64,000 nt of DNA, taken from Anaerolineales bacterium UBA6055 (lineage in GTDB: Bacteria; Chloroflexota; Anaerolineae; Aggregatilineales; Phototrophicaceae). The translations under genes were made by a program, and so were the position numbers. Shown piece by piece: positions 36,783-45,085 of this stretch. Numbering within the stretch: position 1 is the first letter of the stretch; each line of letters begins with the position of its first letter. The notes below the pieces were generated by a model that was given only the letters and a program-made list of their open reading frames with translations, ran no database searches and was not told where the DNA came from. Where the stretch lies: NCBI GenBank assembly GCA_002428985.1, contig DIYL01000009.1:273179-337178 (forward strand). Direction: 5' to 3'.

Positions 36783-37205
36783 CTATATGATCGCCTCTGG
36801 ATTCTCGGGTAACTTCCCATGTAAATCAGGATATGTTTCATAAATATAGTCAACAGCTTGAGCATAATTACTGACCAACTTAAATGATACATTCCGAAAT
36901 AACGGCATAAGATTGTTAGCGATAAACTTGATCATGATATTATCGCCCTTACCATACACCACAATATCACAAAAATTGGGATGGCCAAAAACAGGAATCA
37001 TTGCTTGGCGTAAGGCAAATACATTTGAGGTCATTGTCTTCAAGTGTATTACATCCACAATAATGATGCCTGTTTTACGATCGAGAGAATCAAGCCAATC
37101 CGCTATTTTAGCTGGATATAGTCTCACATCTTCAGTAGTGTAATCACCTACAATTCGTTCATAATAAACATACTTAGGAACAATTTCTTTGAGTTGTGTT
37201 GGCAT
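36783..37205 (-). CDS. STAS-like small protein (paralogue of 11157-11597)
   Basis: The 140-aa protein is homologous over its full length to the one at 11157: MP start, WLDSLD, HPN, YGKGD, KFI..N, KLVSNYA and the LPE tail. The paralogue's start pins this start at the ATG at 37205 (two ATGs adjoin). AAGGGGT lies 6 bases upstream. A STAS- or SpoIIAA-like regulatory fold is likely. It has a long upstream region of its own and converges on nothing. It is probably a single-gene unit. Confidence 0.75.
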   Translation of the reverse strand: MPTQLKEIVPKYVYYERIVGDYTTEDVRLYPAKIADWLDSLDRKTGIIIVDVIHLKTMTSNVFALRQAMIPVFGHPNFCDIVVYGKGDNIMIKFIANNLMPLFRNVSFKLVSNYAQAVDYIYETYPDLHGKLPENPEAII

Positions 37206-37379
37206 CATACACCCCTTCAATTCGAGTATAGTAATACCTTTAATTGTAATGTGTTAAGTAAGTAACTTAGAATTAAGGCTTGTCTGAAAATGAATGCAGT
37301 AACCTAAACATCACATTTAAACCCCAAGAATCTCGCATTATAATGACGACTCATTCATAATGCATATTAGGGAGCAATG

Positions 37380-38372
37380 ATGAAGGTATTGGTTACAGGT
37401 GGTGCGGGGTATATTGGCAGTCATGTTGTCGGATTACTCATCAAAAGCGGACATGAGGTAGTTGTCTATGATAATCTGGTCAATGGCAATCGTCAGGCTG
37501 TCCATGAGGATGCGACATTGGTTGTCGGTGATCTGTATGATGTTGAAACACTCAAAAAGACCTTTGATGAACATGATTTCGACGGCATCATGCACTTTGC
37601 CTCGCAGATTTTAGTCGGCGAAAGTATGCAAAAGCCCTTTAAATACTTCCGTGATAATGTTTACACCATTATCAACGTCCTCGAACAAGCTGCCGAACAC
37701 AATGTTAAACGATTTATTTTATCATCGACAGCCAATCTGTTTGATGCACCTAACCGGATTCCCATCGACGAAACCGAACCGCTGATTCCCGGTAGTGTCT
37801 ATGGTGAGACTAAATTTATGGCGGAAAGATTACTGCTCTGGATGGATCGTGTCTATGGGATGAAATATTGTTGCTTGCGCTATTTTAATGCTTGCGGCGC
37901 ACATCCAGATGGACACATCGGTGAGGCACATGATCCCGAATCTCATCTTATCCCACTTGTATTACAGGTCGCTCTCGGTCAACGTGAAAATATCAAAATC
38001 TTCGGTACAGATTATGATACTGCTGATGGGACATGTATCCGCGATTATGTTCATGTACTTGACCTTGCATCGGCGCATATTCTAGCACTAGAAGCATTGG
38101 AAGATGGCGACAGTCGCGTTTATAACCTTGGTAGTGGGTCAGGGTATTCTGTGTTGGAAGTGATTGAGACCGCCCGTAAAGTGACTGGACACCCAATTCC
38201 AGCAATTGAAACAGAACGTCGCGCGGGGGATCTACCTATCTTAGTCGCCGACAGTGATAAAATCGGGCGTGAACTCGGATGGGAACCACAATATAACAAC
38301 CTTGAACGCATCATCGAAACAGCATGGAATTGGCATCAATCACATCCGAACGGTTATGAAGAAACAGAATAA
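37380..38372 (+). CDS. galE: UDP-glucose 4-epimerase
   Basis: GalE interconverts UDP-glucose and UDP-galactose with tightly bound NAD. The 330-aa protein has VTGGAGYIGSHV, VYDNLVNG, FASQILVGES (family: FAAxxxVGES), the catalytic Tyr-Lys in SVYGETK, and CLRYFNACGAHPDG. RDYVHVLDLA completes the set. The start is the second of two adjacent ATGs (AGGGAG 5 bases before). A PPP phosphatase starts 9 bases after its stop and may be cotranscribed. It probably supplies galactose or galactosamine for surface glycans. Confidence 0.94.
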   Translation: MKVLVTGGAGYIGSHVVGLLIKSGHEVVVYDNLVNGNRQAVHEDATLVVGDLYDVETLKKTFDEHDFDGIMHFASQILVGESMQKPFKYFRDNVYTIINVLEQAAEHNVKRFILSSTANLFDAPNRIPIDETEPLIPGSVYGETKFMAERLLLWMDRVYGMKYCCLRYFNACGAHPDGHIGEAHDPESHLIPLVLQVALGQRENIKIFGTDYDTADGTCIRDYVHVLDLASAHILALEALEDGDSRVYNLGSGSGYSVLEVIETARKVTGHPIPAIETERRAGDLPILVADSDKIGRELGWEPQYNNLERIIETAWNWHQSHPNGYEETE

Positions 38373-38381
38373 TAACGCTAG

Positions 38382-39056
38382 ATGAAACAACTCATCATTG
38401 GTGATATTCACGGATGTCACTACGAATTACAACAACTGATTGAAAAAGCAGGTTTAGGCGACGACGATGAAATTATTGCCATTGGTGATTTATTTGATCG
38501 TGGTCCCAAACCTGTTGAAGTCTATAAATTCTTCCGTGATACGCCCAACGCGCGGGCGATTATGGGCAACCACGAATGGAAACATATCCGCGCTAACCAT
38601 GGTGATTTACCTCCAAGATTTTCTATTCTGTTGACACGTTGGAAATTTGGTGATTTATATCATGAATTGCTCGGCTATATCCAAACACTTCCAACATATA
38701 TCGACTTACCTGATGCGTTACTTGTCCATGGATTTATAGAACCGCATATCGCACTTGCAGAACAAAAACGACAGATTATGCTTGGTACGACATCAGCCGA
38801 AGTTCGCCTACAACAGGAGTATGAAGCATTGTGGTACACCTACTACGATGGTGACAAACCTGTCATCGTCGGGCATCGGGATTATAGTGAAGCACAGCAA
38901 CCCTTTATCTATAACGACAAAGTTTATGGGATTGATACACGCTGTGTGCATGGTGGGGCGTTAACAGGCATCCTACTACCCGATTTTGAGATCATCTCTG
39001 TGCCTGCCCGCCGTGATTATTGGGGCAAAATCCAACGTCGACATGGGGCGCAGTAG
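38382..39056 (+). CDS. PPP-family metallophosphoesterase
   Basis: This 224-aa phosphatase has the dimetal core of the PPP group: GDIHGC (7-12), GDLFDRGP, GNHEWKH, a later GHRDY and the VHGGALTG histidine. It is close to bacterial Ser/Thr phosphatases and to diadenosine tetraphosphate hydrolases such as ApaH and PrpE. The sequence does not decide between them. It follows galE by 9 bases and precedes the AlkD-like gene by 13, making a likely three-gene operon with unrelated functions. Confidence 0.85.
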   Translation: MKQLIIGDIHGCHYELQQLIEKAGLGDDDEIIAIGDLFDRGPKPVEVYKFFRDTPNARAIMGNHEWKHIRANHGDLPPRFSILLTRWKFGDLYHELLGYIQTLPTYIDLPDALLVHGFIEPHIALAEQKRQIMLGTTSAEVRLQQEYEALWYTYYDGDKPVIVGHRDYSEAQQPFIYNDKVYGIDTRCVHGGALTGILLPDFEIISVPARRDYWGKIQRRHGAQ

Positions 39057-39069
39057 AAAGGACAGCATA

Positions 39070-39765
39070 ATGTCAACTGCTACAGAATTTATCAACGCAC
39101 TATCAAAAAATATATCAGATGATGAGCTAGATAAAGTTCGACGCTTTTTCCACGGAGAGGATAATACACAAGCCTTAGGTGTTCGATTTGGTATCGTTTT
39201 CAAGACTGCTAAAGTATTCAAGAGTATGTCATTGGATGAGATCAACATCTTACTCGATAGCCCATATTATGAAGTTCGGATGGGGGCAGTCAGTATCATG
39301 GATTATCAAGCTAAAGATAAAAAGATATCCGACGACTATAAAAAACAACTGTTTGACCTTTATATCAATCGACATGATCGCCTTAATAATTGGGATTTTG
39401 TCGATCGGGCTGCACCTAGCGTGATTGGTGGTTATTTGTGGGATAAACCCCGTGATATTCTCTATCAGCTCGCTCAATCTGATAATGTATGGGAACGTAG
39501 GACAGCGATTGTCAGCACCTACTTCTTCATCCGTCAAGGTGATCTTGATGATACCTATCGAATTGCTGAGATATTGTTGGCAGACTCTCATGAGCTGGTA
39601 CAAAAGGCAGTTGGTAGTTGGTTACGAGAAGCAGGTAAGTACGATGAAGAACGTCTGAAAGCCTTTCTTGATGTTCATGTATCGCGTATGGCGCGAATTA
39701 CACTACGATACGCAGTTGAAAAATTCGATAAATCCACCCGAACAGACTATCTCAAGCGTAAATAA
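39070..39765 (+). CDS. AlkD-like DNA alkylation repair protein
   Basis: The 231-aa protein is built of HEAT-like helical repeats of the AlkC/AlkD family. SPYYEVRMGAVSIMDYQA, NWDFVDRAAPSVIG, WERRTAIVSTYFFIRQGD, HELVQKAVGSWLREAGK and MARITLRYAVEKF match its conserved blocks. The Asp in WDFVD corresponds to the catalytic Asp of AlkD. It removes alkylated purines such as 3- and 7-methylated bases. Start: ATG at 39070 after AAAGGACAGCATA. A longer in-frame start lies inside the phosphatase gene. Confidence 0.88.
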   Translation: MSTATEFINALSKNISDDELDKVRRFFHGEDNTQALGVRFGIVFKTAKVFKSMSLDEINILLDSPYYEVRMGAVSIMDYQAKDKKISDDYKKQLFDLYINRHDRLNNWDFVDRAAPSVIGGYLWDKPRDILYQLAQSDNVWERRTAIVSTYFFIRQGDLDDTYRIAEILLADSHELVQKAVGSWLREAGKYDEERLKAFLDVHVSRMARITLRYAVEKFDKSTRTDYLKRK

Positions 39766-39812
39766 CAAAAAACAGCTTGTGATGTAAGTTTATATGTGTC
39801 ATTAGGAATGTG

Positions 39813-40048
39813 ATGAATATCCTACAGCAATTTCAAAATCGTACCGAGCTCAGACAATATCTAGAGTCACTTTTTCATATTGATATTACATCATTAGCTG
39901 AAATAGTTGATTTCTTCGAAAACAATCAGATTCCTTATACTTCATTTCGACGACACGATCCCAAGAATTTTTTGACTCGATGACGCATACAGGTCGTAAT
40001 TACGATTATGTACTTGAACATGCCTTTTCAAGACAGCAAAAATACTAG
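39813..40048 (+). CDS. Small gene split by a -1 frameshift at a slippery run
   Basis: An ATG at 39813, with AGGA 6 bases before it, opens 56 codons ending in TGA at 39981-39983. Just before the stop, zero-frame codons read AAT TTT TTG. This is a T-TTT-TTG heptamer of the XXXYYYZ kind. Slipping back one base there continues the protein at GAC in the other frame to a TAG at 40046, for about 77 residues. The continuation (MTHTGRNYDYVLEHAF) has a protein-like composition. It could be programmed frameshifting, a real mutation, or a sequencing error in a T6 run. A hairpin-like stretch follows the end. Family unknown. Confidence 0.5.
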
Positions 40049-40200
40049 CTATTTTTTAAAGCTAGCTTCATTTATGTGATTCGTTTTCACTTTTTCCAGA
40101 ATATCTTGGTAGACATTCAACTTGTTAAAATAGAATGTGATCCTTTATAAAATTATTATGCTTAATCGAACAAATTCTGTATATGTAGATTCGTTAGGGT

Positions 40201-40926
40201 TTAGCTTTTAATAATGGGATACTGATCCTTATGAGCAGACGACTTCCATATCCATGTGCCATGTTCTTCAATTGAATAATTTTGCTCTCTATGGGTGTGG
40301 ACAATTTCATCAACTAATCCATCCATGTTTATATATGGTAGAACTGGAAACAGGATGAGTGCACCTTGTGATTTTAGGAACTCCACAGTCTTTGTGAAAC
40401 GATAACGTATTGTATCAACAGTTTCTAGATACATTGATGGAAAACAAAATATACGCTTGCCATTTGCAAACCCGATGGCACAATGTGCTCGCCAACCTTC
40501 ATGGCTAAATTGTCTCAAAAGTCGTGTATAACAAGCAGGGGTTAAGTCAAATTGTCGCATAATATCCATCTCGGTCATCATTAGGTCTGGATTTTTGCGA
40601 ATACCATGTCGAATCTGATTCTTTGGCGATTGCTGAAAGAATCCAAACCGATAAATTTGATCCCAGCGAACAAGCCATGCGTCCTTTCGCCTTTGTTCAC
40701 TGGTATAGGGTGAGTCGTTCAATGTTATAGAACCATATTCAGCTTCCACAACACCGCTGATCAGATAAGCAAGCGCTTCATTTTGACCCTCATTTAATGA
40801 TGTAAGTAAATATGATTTACCAAACTCGAAATCATGTGAGAAATTCACAATGTAACCAGAAATCCAATATCTTTTGTTTATCTTAGTATGCTTAGTAAAT
40901 GTTACATTCTCTAGACGAAGTCTCAT
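40201..40926 (-). CDS. ABC-ATPase-fold protein without catalytic motifs
   Basis: The 241-aa product begins like an ABC nucleotide-binding domain (LRLENVTFTKH, then FGKSYLLTSLNEGQ and YLISG, YGSITLND). It also has a helical segment, FDLTP and LRQFSHEG where the signature should be. The P-loop lacks its Gly-Lys-Ser/Thr. The LSGGQ site reads FSHEG, and the Walker B Asp-Glu is absent (IFCFPSM). It is therefore probably a non-hydrolysing relative with a structural or sensory role. The ATG at 40926 has GAGGG 5 bases before it. It lies between HU and the slippery-site gene. Confidence 0.55.
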   Translation of the reverse strand: MRLRLENVTFTKHTKINKRYWISGYIVNFSHDFEFGKSYLLTSLNEGQNEALAYLISGVVEAEYGSITLNDSPYTSEQRRKDAWLVRWDQIYRFGFFQQSPKNQIRHGIRKNPDLMMTEMDIMRQFDLTPACYTRLLRQFSHEGWRAHCAIGFANGKRIFCFPSMYLETVDTIRYRFTKTVEFLKSQGALILFPVLPYINMDGLVDEIVHTHREQNYSIEEHGTWIWKSSAHKDQYPIIKS

Positions 40927-40931
40927 AATTG

Positions 40932-40969
40932 CCCTCAAACAAAAACAGCTTGTGAAAGTCACAGGCTGT
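40932..40969 (-). terminator. Terminator of the HU gene
   Basis: An 11-bp stem (40945-40955 with 40959-40969) is followed by TTTTGTTTG on the minus strand, 65 bases beyond the HU stop. The stem has one mismatch on the minus strand and pairs better on the plus strand. The stem's left arm recurs (15 bases identical) near 39770. Confidence 0.65.
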
Positions 40970-41033
40970 CTATGATTGTATTTAATTTAGGGAAGACCTA
41001 CACTGTCTTCCCGTATCAGTTGTGGTCGGTTGC

Positions 41034-41306
41034 TTAGTTAACTGCGTCGGTAAGACCAGCACCAGCTTTGAATTTAACAACCTTCTTTGCTGGGATTTGA
41101 ATTTCTTCGCCAGTACGTGGGTTACGACCTGTACGAGCTTTACGTTCTTCTACAGTCCAGGAACCGAAGCCAACAAGAGCAATACGATCACCACCGGTCA
41201 AGCCTTCGGTGACGGATTCAAGTAGTGCATCCAATGCTTTACCTGCATCTGCTTTGGTCAATCCTGATTTTTCTGCGATTGAACTAATCAATTCAGCTTT
41301 GTTCAT
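41034..41306 (-). CDS. hup: DNA-binding protein HU
   Basis: The 90-aa histone-like protein bends and packs DNA as a dimer. The family signature is GFGSWTVEERKARTGRNP, with the TGEEIQIPAKK arm, and the N-terminus is NKAELISSIAEKSGLTKADA. AAGGAGTATTAACA precedes the ATG, an excellent ribosome site for an abundant protein. The promoter includes an extended -10 within a palindrome. It has its own terminator. Confidence 0.97.
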   Translation of the reverse strand: MNKAELISSIAEKSGLTKADAGKALDALLESVTEGLTGGDRIALVGFGSWTVEERKARTGRNPRTGEEIQIPAKKVVKFKAGAGLTDAVN

Positions 41307-41333
41307 TGTTAATACTCCTTAAAGTAAAAGTTA

Positions 41334-41348
41334 GTGCTATTATAGCAC
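41334..41348 (-). promoter_or_regulatory. HU promoter -10 inside a 15-base palindrome
   Basis: On the minus strand TG-C-TATAAT (extended -10) lies inside GTGCTAT-A-ATAGCAC, a perfect 7+1+7 dyad, about 28 bases before the HU start. A repressor or HU itself could bind there. No good -35 is seen. Confidence 0.55.
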
Positions 41349-41493
41349 ATTTTGAATTGTGTACAGGCTAGAATCGTTGTTATTTCAGCGTTTTAGCTAT
41401 CTTCCTGCTCTAAAATTTAGATTACACGTTTTTTAAATTTATGCAAATAAATATAGCGTATTCTAAAAAGTTTGTAAATTGTAATGTTTTTGT

Positions 41494-41519
41494 GGGATAA
41501 ATTGGGATATTTTGGGATA
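41494..41519. repeat. Three GGGATA repeats on a 10-base period
   Basis: TGGGATA occurs at about 41493, 41503 and 41513 with exactly 10 bases between successive copies, so on one face of the helix. It lies between the HU promoter and the DUF3267 gene (41632), about 118 bases upstream of the latter. The rest of 41349-41631 is very AT-rich with no gene. Confidence 0.5.
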
Positions 41520-41631
41520 AAATTGGAAGATTCACGAAAATGACGGCAAAACCTCAAGGTTTTTCTAACACAAATCCTGTAGCAATCCCCTATACTATCG
41601 TCAAGAATTCATATCTAGGACTCATCAAGTA

Positions 41632-42186
41632 ATGCAAAAACACGACTATTCGATTTCATTAGCGCGGGTTAATCTCATCAGCCTCATTGTCGTTATTCCC
41701 CTGTTCGTATTAGGTGTCGGACTATTTGTCTTTATTTGGGGATGGGTATTGCTGGATTTTGGTGTCGATGCACTGCTTACCCGACCCATTACGTCAATTG
41801 GCGTACTTGTTGGCGGTGTGATTGCTCATGAATTAATCCATGGGTTAACGTGGCAGTGGTTATCTGGCGAAGCCAATAGCGTAAAATACGGCATGGTTTG
41901 GAAGTCTTTGACCCCTTATGCACATATCACACGACAAATTCCAATTGAAGCTTATGCCATGGGCACGATGATGCCACTCATTGTTACTGGTATTCTGCCG
42001 CTAATCATGGCGTATATACTTGGGAGCGGAACCTTGCTCATGATTGGATTACTATTTACGTGGGCAGCCACTGGCGATATGGTCATCATCTGGAAATTAC
42101 GCAATGTGACTATTAACGCCATTGCAGAAGATCATCCGACACGGGCTGGTGCTTATGTCTATGAACAAGTCCATGAGGAAAGCTAA
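41632..42186 (+). CDS. DUF3267-like membrane protein with HELIH motif
   Basis: This 184-aa protein has about four membrane spans. It carries HELIHGLTW in the second, the zinc-protease-like HExxH-related signature of DUF3267 proteins, and no strict HExxH. A later segment VKYGMVWKSLTPYAH is typical of the family. It is probably an intramembrane metalloprotease-like enzyme, with no known substrate. No ribosome site is striking. It may be controlled from the phased repeats upstream. Confidence 0.75.
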   Translation: MQKHDYSISLARVNLISLIVVIPLFVLGVGLFVFIWGWVLLDFGVDALLTRPITSIGVLVGGVIAHELIHGLTWQWLSGEANSVKYGMVWKSLTPYAHITRQIPIEAYAMGTMMPLIVTGILPLIMAYILGSGTLLMIGLLFTWAATGDMVIIWKLRNVTINAIAEDHPTRAGAYVYEQVHEES

Positions 42187-42294
42187 AGTATTTTCAATAA
42201 TACGTAATGGCAAGATGGATCACTCACTCTAAATATCATGCTCTGGTCGACTATCACCAGATAATAACCACCAATAATCAAACTAGGACAATAC

Positions 42295-43551
42295 ATGGAA
42301 CTGCTCGAACAATATCAACGCTGGCGCAAAAATGGCTGGCGCATGGTCATCGTTGGAATTGCTATTATTATTGTGGCGATTCTCGTCATGTCATTTACAG
42401 CACAACCACCCGCACCTGACTTTAGCAAACTTGGGATTCACCTACTCTTAGATGATGGACGTGGGAGTTGGGATGTGTCGTTATGGGACGAACATGTAGC
42501 AACTGCTGGTGAGATGTTGCCAGATGGCGGGTATGTCGTGCAGTTAGTGCGTAGTGATGACCTCGATACCGATAAATGGCAGACATTCATGGATTTAACC
42601 CGCGATAATAACCTCACACCGATTTTGCGCCTTGCGACAACATTTGATGATGATACGTGGACATGGACACCACCTCCCGTTGATAGCAATGGTCGTTATT
42701 TAGACCTCGCCAACGCGTACGCAGACTTTATTAGCGGGTTGGATTGGTATACTGATACACACTACGTCACCTTACTCAATGAACCCAATAATGGGCATGA
42801 ATGGGGTGGTAGACCCGATCCAGTTGCTTATGCCCAGTTTGTTATGGATGTTGCACCAATACTTAAATCTGCCGACGAAAATGTGGTTATTCTCAACGGA
42901 GCATTTGATTTGTATGCACCCGATACAGGCGATGAGCCCTTCCCTGATAGTGATATTTACTATCAATCAGCCGAGACATTCATGAATGCGATGCACGACG
43001 CGCAACCCAATGTATTCAAACAGTTTGATCGCTGGAATAGTCATTCCTACCCCCTCCAATTTACCGAACCACCATGGCGACGCGAGCGCGGATTTAACAA
43101 TATCGCGACTGGAGAAACCATCGAGACTGCTCCCCATTATCTCTATAATCAGGGGGTTAACGGCTACGAATGGGAATTATGGAAACTTGATCAATTCGGT
43201 GTAGATGATTTGCCGGTGATGATTACGGAAACAGGCTGGCGACATAGTAATCCCGCTGATAGCAACTCGCTTGATGCTGGCGAAAATTATCCATCGGTTG
43301 AACAAGTGACAGCCTATCTCGATTTGCTATTACTCGGCAATCAATTTCAGCGTATTCCTGATGTCCCGATTGGTGGATGGACAGGCTTGCTCATAGATGA
43401 ACGTGTGATCGCTGTGATTCCGTTTGCGTTTAATGGCACACCCGATGAATGGTCGCATACTAACTGGTTAGAAATGTCACCGGATGGCGAAATCCTTGGG
43501 CAATATCCGATGGTGGATTTATTTACAAGCTATATCGAAGCCGCCGAATAA
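42295..43551 (+). CDS. Membrane-anchored glycoside hydrolase, clan A-like
   Basis: The 418-aa protein has one N-terminal membrane anchor (residues 17-35) and an extracellular (beta/alpha)8 domain. Glu163 in LLNEPN fits the acid/base, and Glu312 in MITETGW the nucleophile of GH-A enzymes such as GH5, GH39 or GH53. HSYP precedes the nucleophile at the expected distance. Substrate and family number cannot be fixed. An AGGACAATAC ribosome site precedes the ATG. The gene is single and follows the DUF3267 gene after about 108 bases. Confidence 0.82.
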   Translation: MELLEQYQRWRKNGWRMVIVGIAIIIVAILVMSFTAQPPAPDFSKLGIHLLLDDGRGSWDVSLWDEHVATAGEMLPDGGYVVQLVRSDDLDTDKWQTFMDLTRDNNLTPILRLATTFDDDTWTWTPPPVDSNGRYLDLANAYADFISGLDWYTDTHYVTLLNEPNNGHEWGGRPDPVAYAQFVMDVAPILKSADENVVILNGAFDLYAPDTGDEPFPDSDIYYQSAETFMNAMHDAQPNVFKQFDRWNSHSYPLQFTEPPWRRERGFNNIATGETIETAPHYLYNQGVNGYEWELWKLDQFGVDDLPVMITETGWRHSNPADSNSLDAGENYPSVEQVTAYLDLLLLGNQFQRIPDVPIGGWTGLLIDERVIAVIPFAFNGTPDEWSHTNWLEMSPDGEILGQYPMVDLFTSYIEAAE

Positions 43552-43593
43552 TACAATTCACAACATATTTGCATTCAAAAACCTGTGATTTGC

Positions 43594-43637
43594 TTGACAT
43601 GAAAACAAAAAGGTGATAATATTGCAACGATCGTTGC
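43594..43637 (+). promoter_or_regulatory. tetR promoter with operator at the start site
   Basis: TTGACA (43594-43599), a 17-base spacer and TAATAT (43617-43622) form a near-consensus promoter. The 14-base palindrome GCAACGATCGTTGC (43624-43637) starts one base later, over the predicted transcription start. GGAATAA follows. This is what autorepression by the TetR protein would need. Confidence 0.8.
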
Positions 43638-43663
43638 GGAATAACTTGATTGGAAAGATCTAA

Positions 43664-44245
43664 ATGGCACGACACAAAGAATTTGATCGAGATACTGCTC
43701 TTCAAAAAGCAATGAATCTATTCTGGGAAAAGGGTTACGAAGCGACTTCAATTCAAGACCTAGAGAAGCACATGGGTATTGGTCGTCGAAGTTTATACGA
43801 TACGTTCAACAACAAGTATGATCTTTTTGTAGAGACATTAGGACGCTATCACCTTATGAGACAAGGACAAACGAGAGCAAATTTTGAAGTTCTCGACTCT
43901 CCTTCATCGATTCTTCGTGCTATTTTCACGGACTTAGTCTATGAAGCAGTTAACGATAGTGATCGTAAAGGGTGTCTCTATATCAACTCAGCTGTGGAGC
44001 TGGCTGCACGTGATGGTGTGGTAGCTAGTAAATCTAAAACGGTTTACCAAGGCATGGAAACGATGTTTCAGAACTTGTTAATTCAAGCTCAACAAGCAGG
44101 TGAAATTAACATCGATATGGATACGCTAAGTGTCGCACAAACCTTGACTGTGACTTTCTTTGGGATTCGTGTAATGGCGAAAATGAATCCGGATGAGACG
44201 GTATTGAACAATGTAGTCAATAACTCGCTCTCGTTTCTACCTTAG
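43664..44245 (+). CDS. TetR-family regulator, probably autoregulated
   Basis: The 193-aa protein has an N-terminal helix-turn-helix (RDTALQKAMNLFWEKGYEATSIQDLEKH, with GRRSLYDTF as recognition helix). Its C-terminal domain carries GCLYINSAVELA, a block common in the YezE/AcrR-type group. A perfect palindrome sits at its own start site. Related copies at 44265 and 44382 suggest that it also controls the membrane gene at 44441. The end of the gene is duplicated just downstream. Confidence 0.9.
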   Translation: MARHKEFDRDTALQKAMNLFWEKGYEATSIQDLEKHMGIGRRSLYDTFNNKYDLFVETLGRYHLMRQGQTRANFEVLDSPSSILRAIFTDLVYEAVNDSDRKGCLYINSAVELAARDGVVASKSKTVYQGMETMFQNLLIQAQQAGEINIDMDTLSVAQTLTVTFFGIRVMAKMNPDETVLNNVVNNSLSFLP

Positions 44246-44264
44246 GTTTTTTTGCTTAAATTTT

Positions 44265-44287
44265 GCACTGATCGTTGCGGAATAAGA
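44265..44287. promoter_or_regulatory. Second copy of the TetR operator-like sequence
   Basis: GCACTGATCGTTGC followed by GGAATAA repeats the operator at 43624 with changes confined to the left arm. It begins exactly 20 bases after the tetR stop codon. Confidence 0.6.
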
Positions 44288-44311
44288 AAGAATCGCTGAA
44301 TTTATCTAGAT

Positions 44312-44362
44312 AGGGAGATACTGAGCACTGTAGTTAATCATTTGCTCTTGTTTCTATTGTAA
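44312..44362 (+). pseudogene. 3' remnant of a second tetR copy
   Basis: The codons GAG-ATA-CTG-AGC-ACT-GTA-GTT followed by a stop at 44360 align with the last codons of the intact tetR. Translation of the intact end is VVNNSLSFLP, and of the remnant VVNHLLLFLL. An operator copy follows each stop at the same 20-base distance. Only about 17 codons survive. The upstream part of this copy is not recognisable. Confidence 0.65.
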
Positions 44363-44381
44363 ATTTTTTTATCAAAATTAC

Positions 44382-44404
44382 GCACCAATCGTTGCGGAAT
44401 AGCA
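44382..44404. promoter_or_regulatory. Third copy of the TetR operator-like sequence
   Basis: GCACCAATCGTTGC followed by GGAATAG. It starts 20 bases after the remnant stop and about 60 bases before the gene at 44441. It probably governs that gene's promoter, though a clear -35/-10 pair is not seen. Confidence 0.6.
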
Positions 44405-44440
44405 AAAATCAATCAATATATCCATAAGGGAGACCGAATC

Positions 44441-44935
44441 ATGAGTGGTATGACAGTAAATTTGATAGCAACAAGCTTTAGTCTAATTGTGTTCGCAGCA
44501 TTATCAGTTTGGTATGTTTACCCAAGATTGAAAGTGCAATCAAAACCTGAGGCATTCGTTCCATTAGTCGGGATTCACTTATTCCGTAATATCGGCATGA
44601 TGGCTTTAGCGCCGGGGATGGCGGCTGCTGAGGTTTCAACATCTGTTTATGAACAAATGGCATACGGTGATTTAATTTCTGCAGCGCTGGCCTTATTAGC
44701 AATATTTTTGATTCGAACGCAAAAATCAATGTTGATCGTCTTAGGGGGTATATGGGTATTTAATGTTGTTGGATTCCTTGATGTACTGCATGCAATGAGC
44801 TTAACAATGGAACACGGACTTGCAAATTTACCGATGGGGCCGGTGTGGCTTGTTGGGGTATTCTATGTGCCTTTGATTATTGTTAGCCACATCATGATCT
44901 TCTATATGTTGCTAAAGCCAAATAAAACGCACTAG
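44441..44935 (+). CDS. Four-span membrane protein of unknown function
   Basis: This 164-aa protein has about four to five hydrophobic helices. Conserved features include GIHLFRNIG after the first span, YGDLISAALALLAIF, and H...P..L at the last span. The same pattern (a phenylalanine-arginine pair, G-D in the next helix, D in the following one) occurs in the larger membrane protein at 52133, so both seem to belong to one family. GGGAG precedes the ATG by 8 bases. It is the likely target of the TetR regulator upstream. Confidence 0.7.
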   Translation: MSGMTVNLIATSFSLIVFAALSVWYVYPRLKVQSKPEAFVPLVGIHLFRNIGMMALAPGMAAAEVSTSVYEQMAYGDLISAALALLAIFLIRTQKSMLIVLGGIWVFNVVGFLDVLHAMSLTMEHGLANLPMGPVWLVGVFYVPLIIVSHIMIFYMLLKPNKTH

Positions 44936-45085
44936 ATAGACACGACAAGTTTACATGGGGCAACGCTATGAAAGTCAATAACACTTCATAGTGCAAGCCT
45001 CATGTTGAGATTAGCAGAATAATACAATCTGTACTGTGTTTGCTCGGTTACACTGGGAAAATAGAGTACATAAACAGAGCCTACC

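Noticed and set aside
39766..40969. Repeated 15-mer AAAAACAGCTTGTGA at about 39769 and 40941
   Set aside because: Only two copies, one inside the HU terminator; likely a coincidence or a duplicated stem.
41548..41564. Terminator-like hairpin AAAACC with GGTTTT before the DUF3267 gene
   Set aside because: Stem of six with a four-base loop and no plus-strand gene upstream; not convincing.
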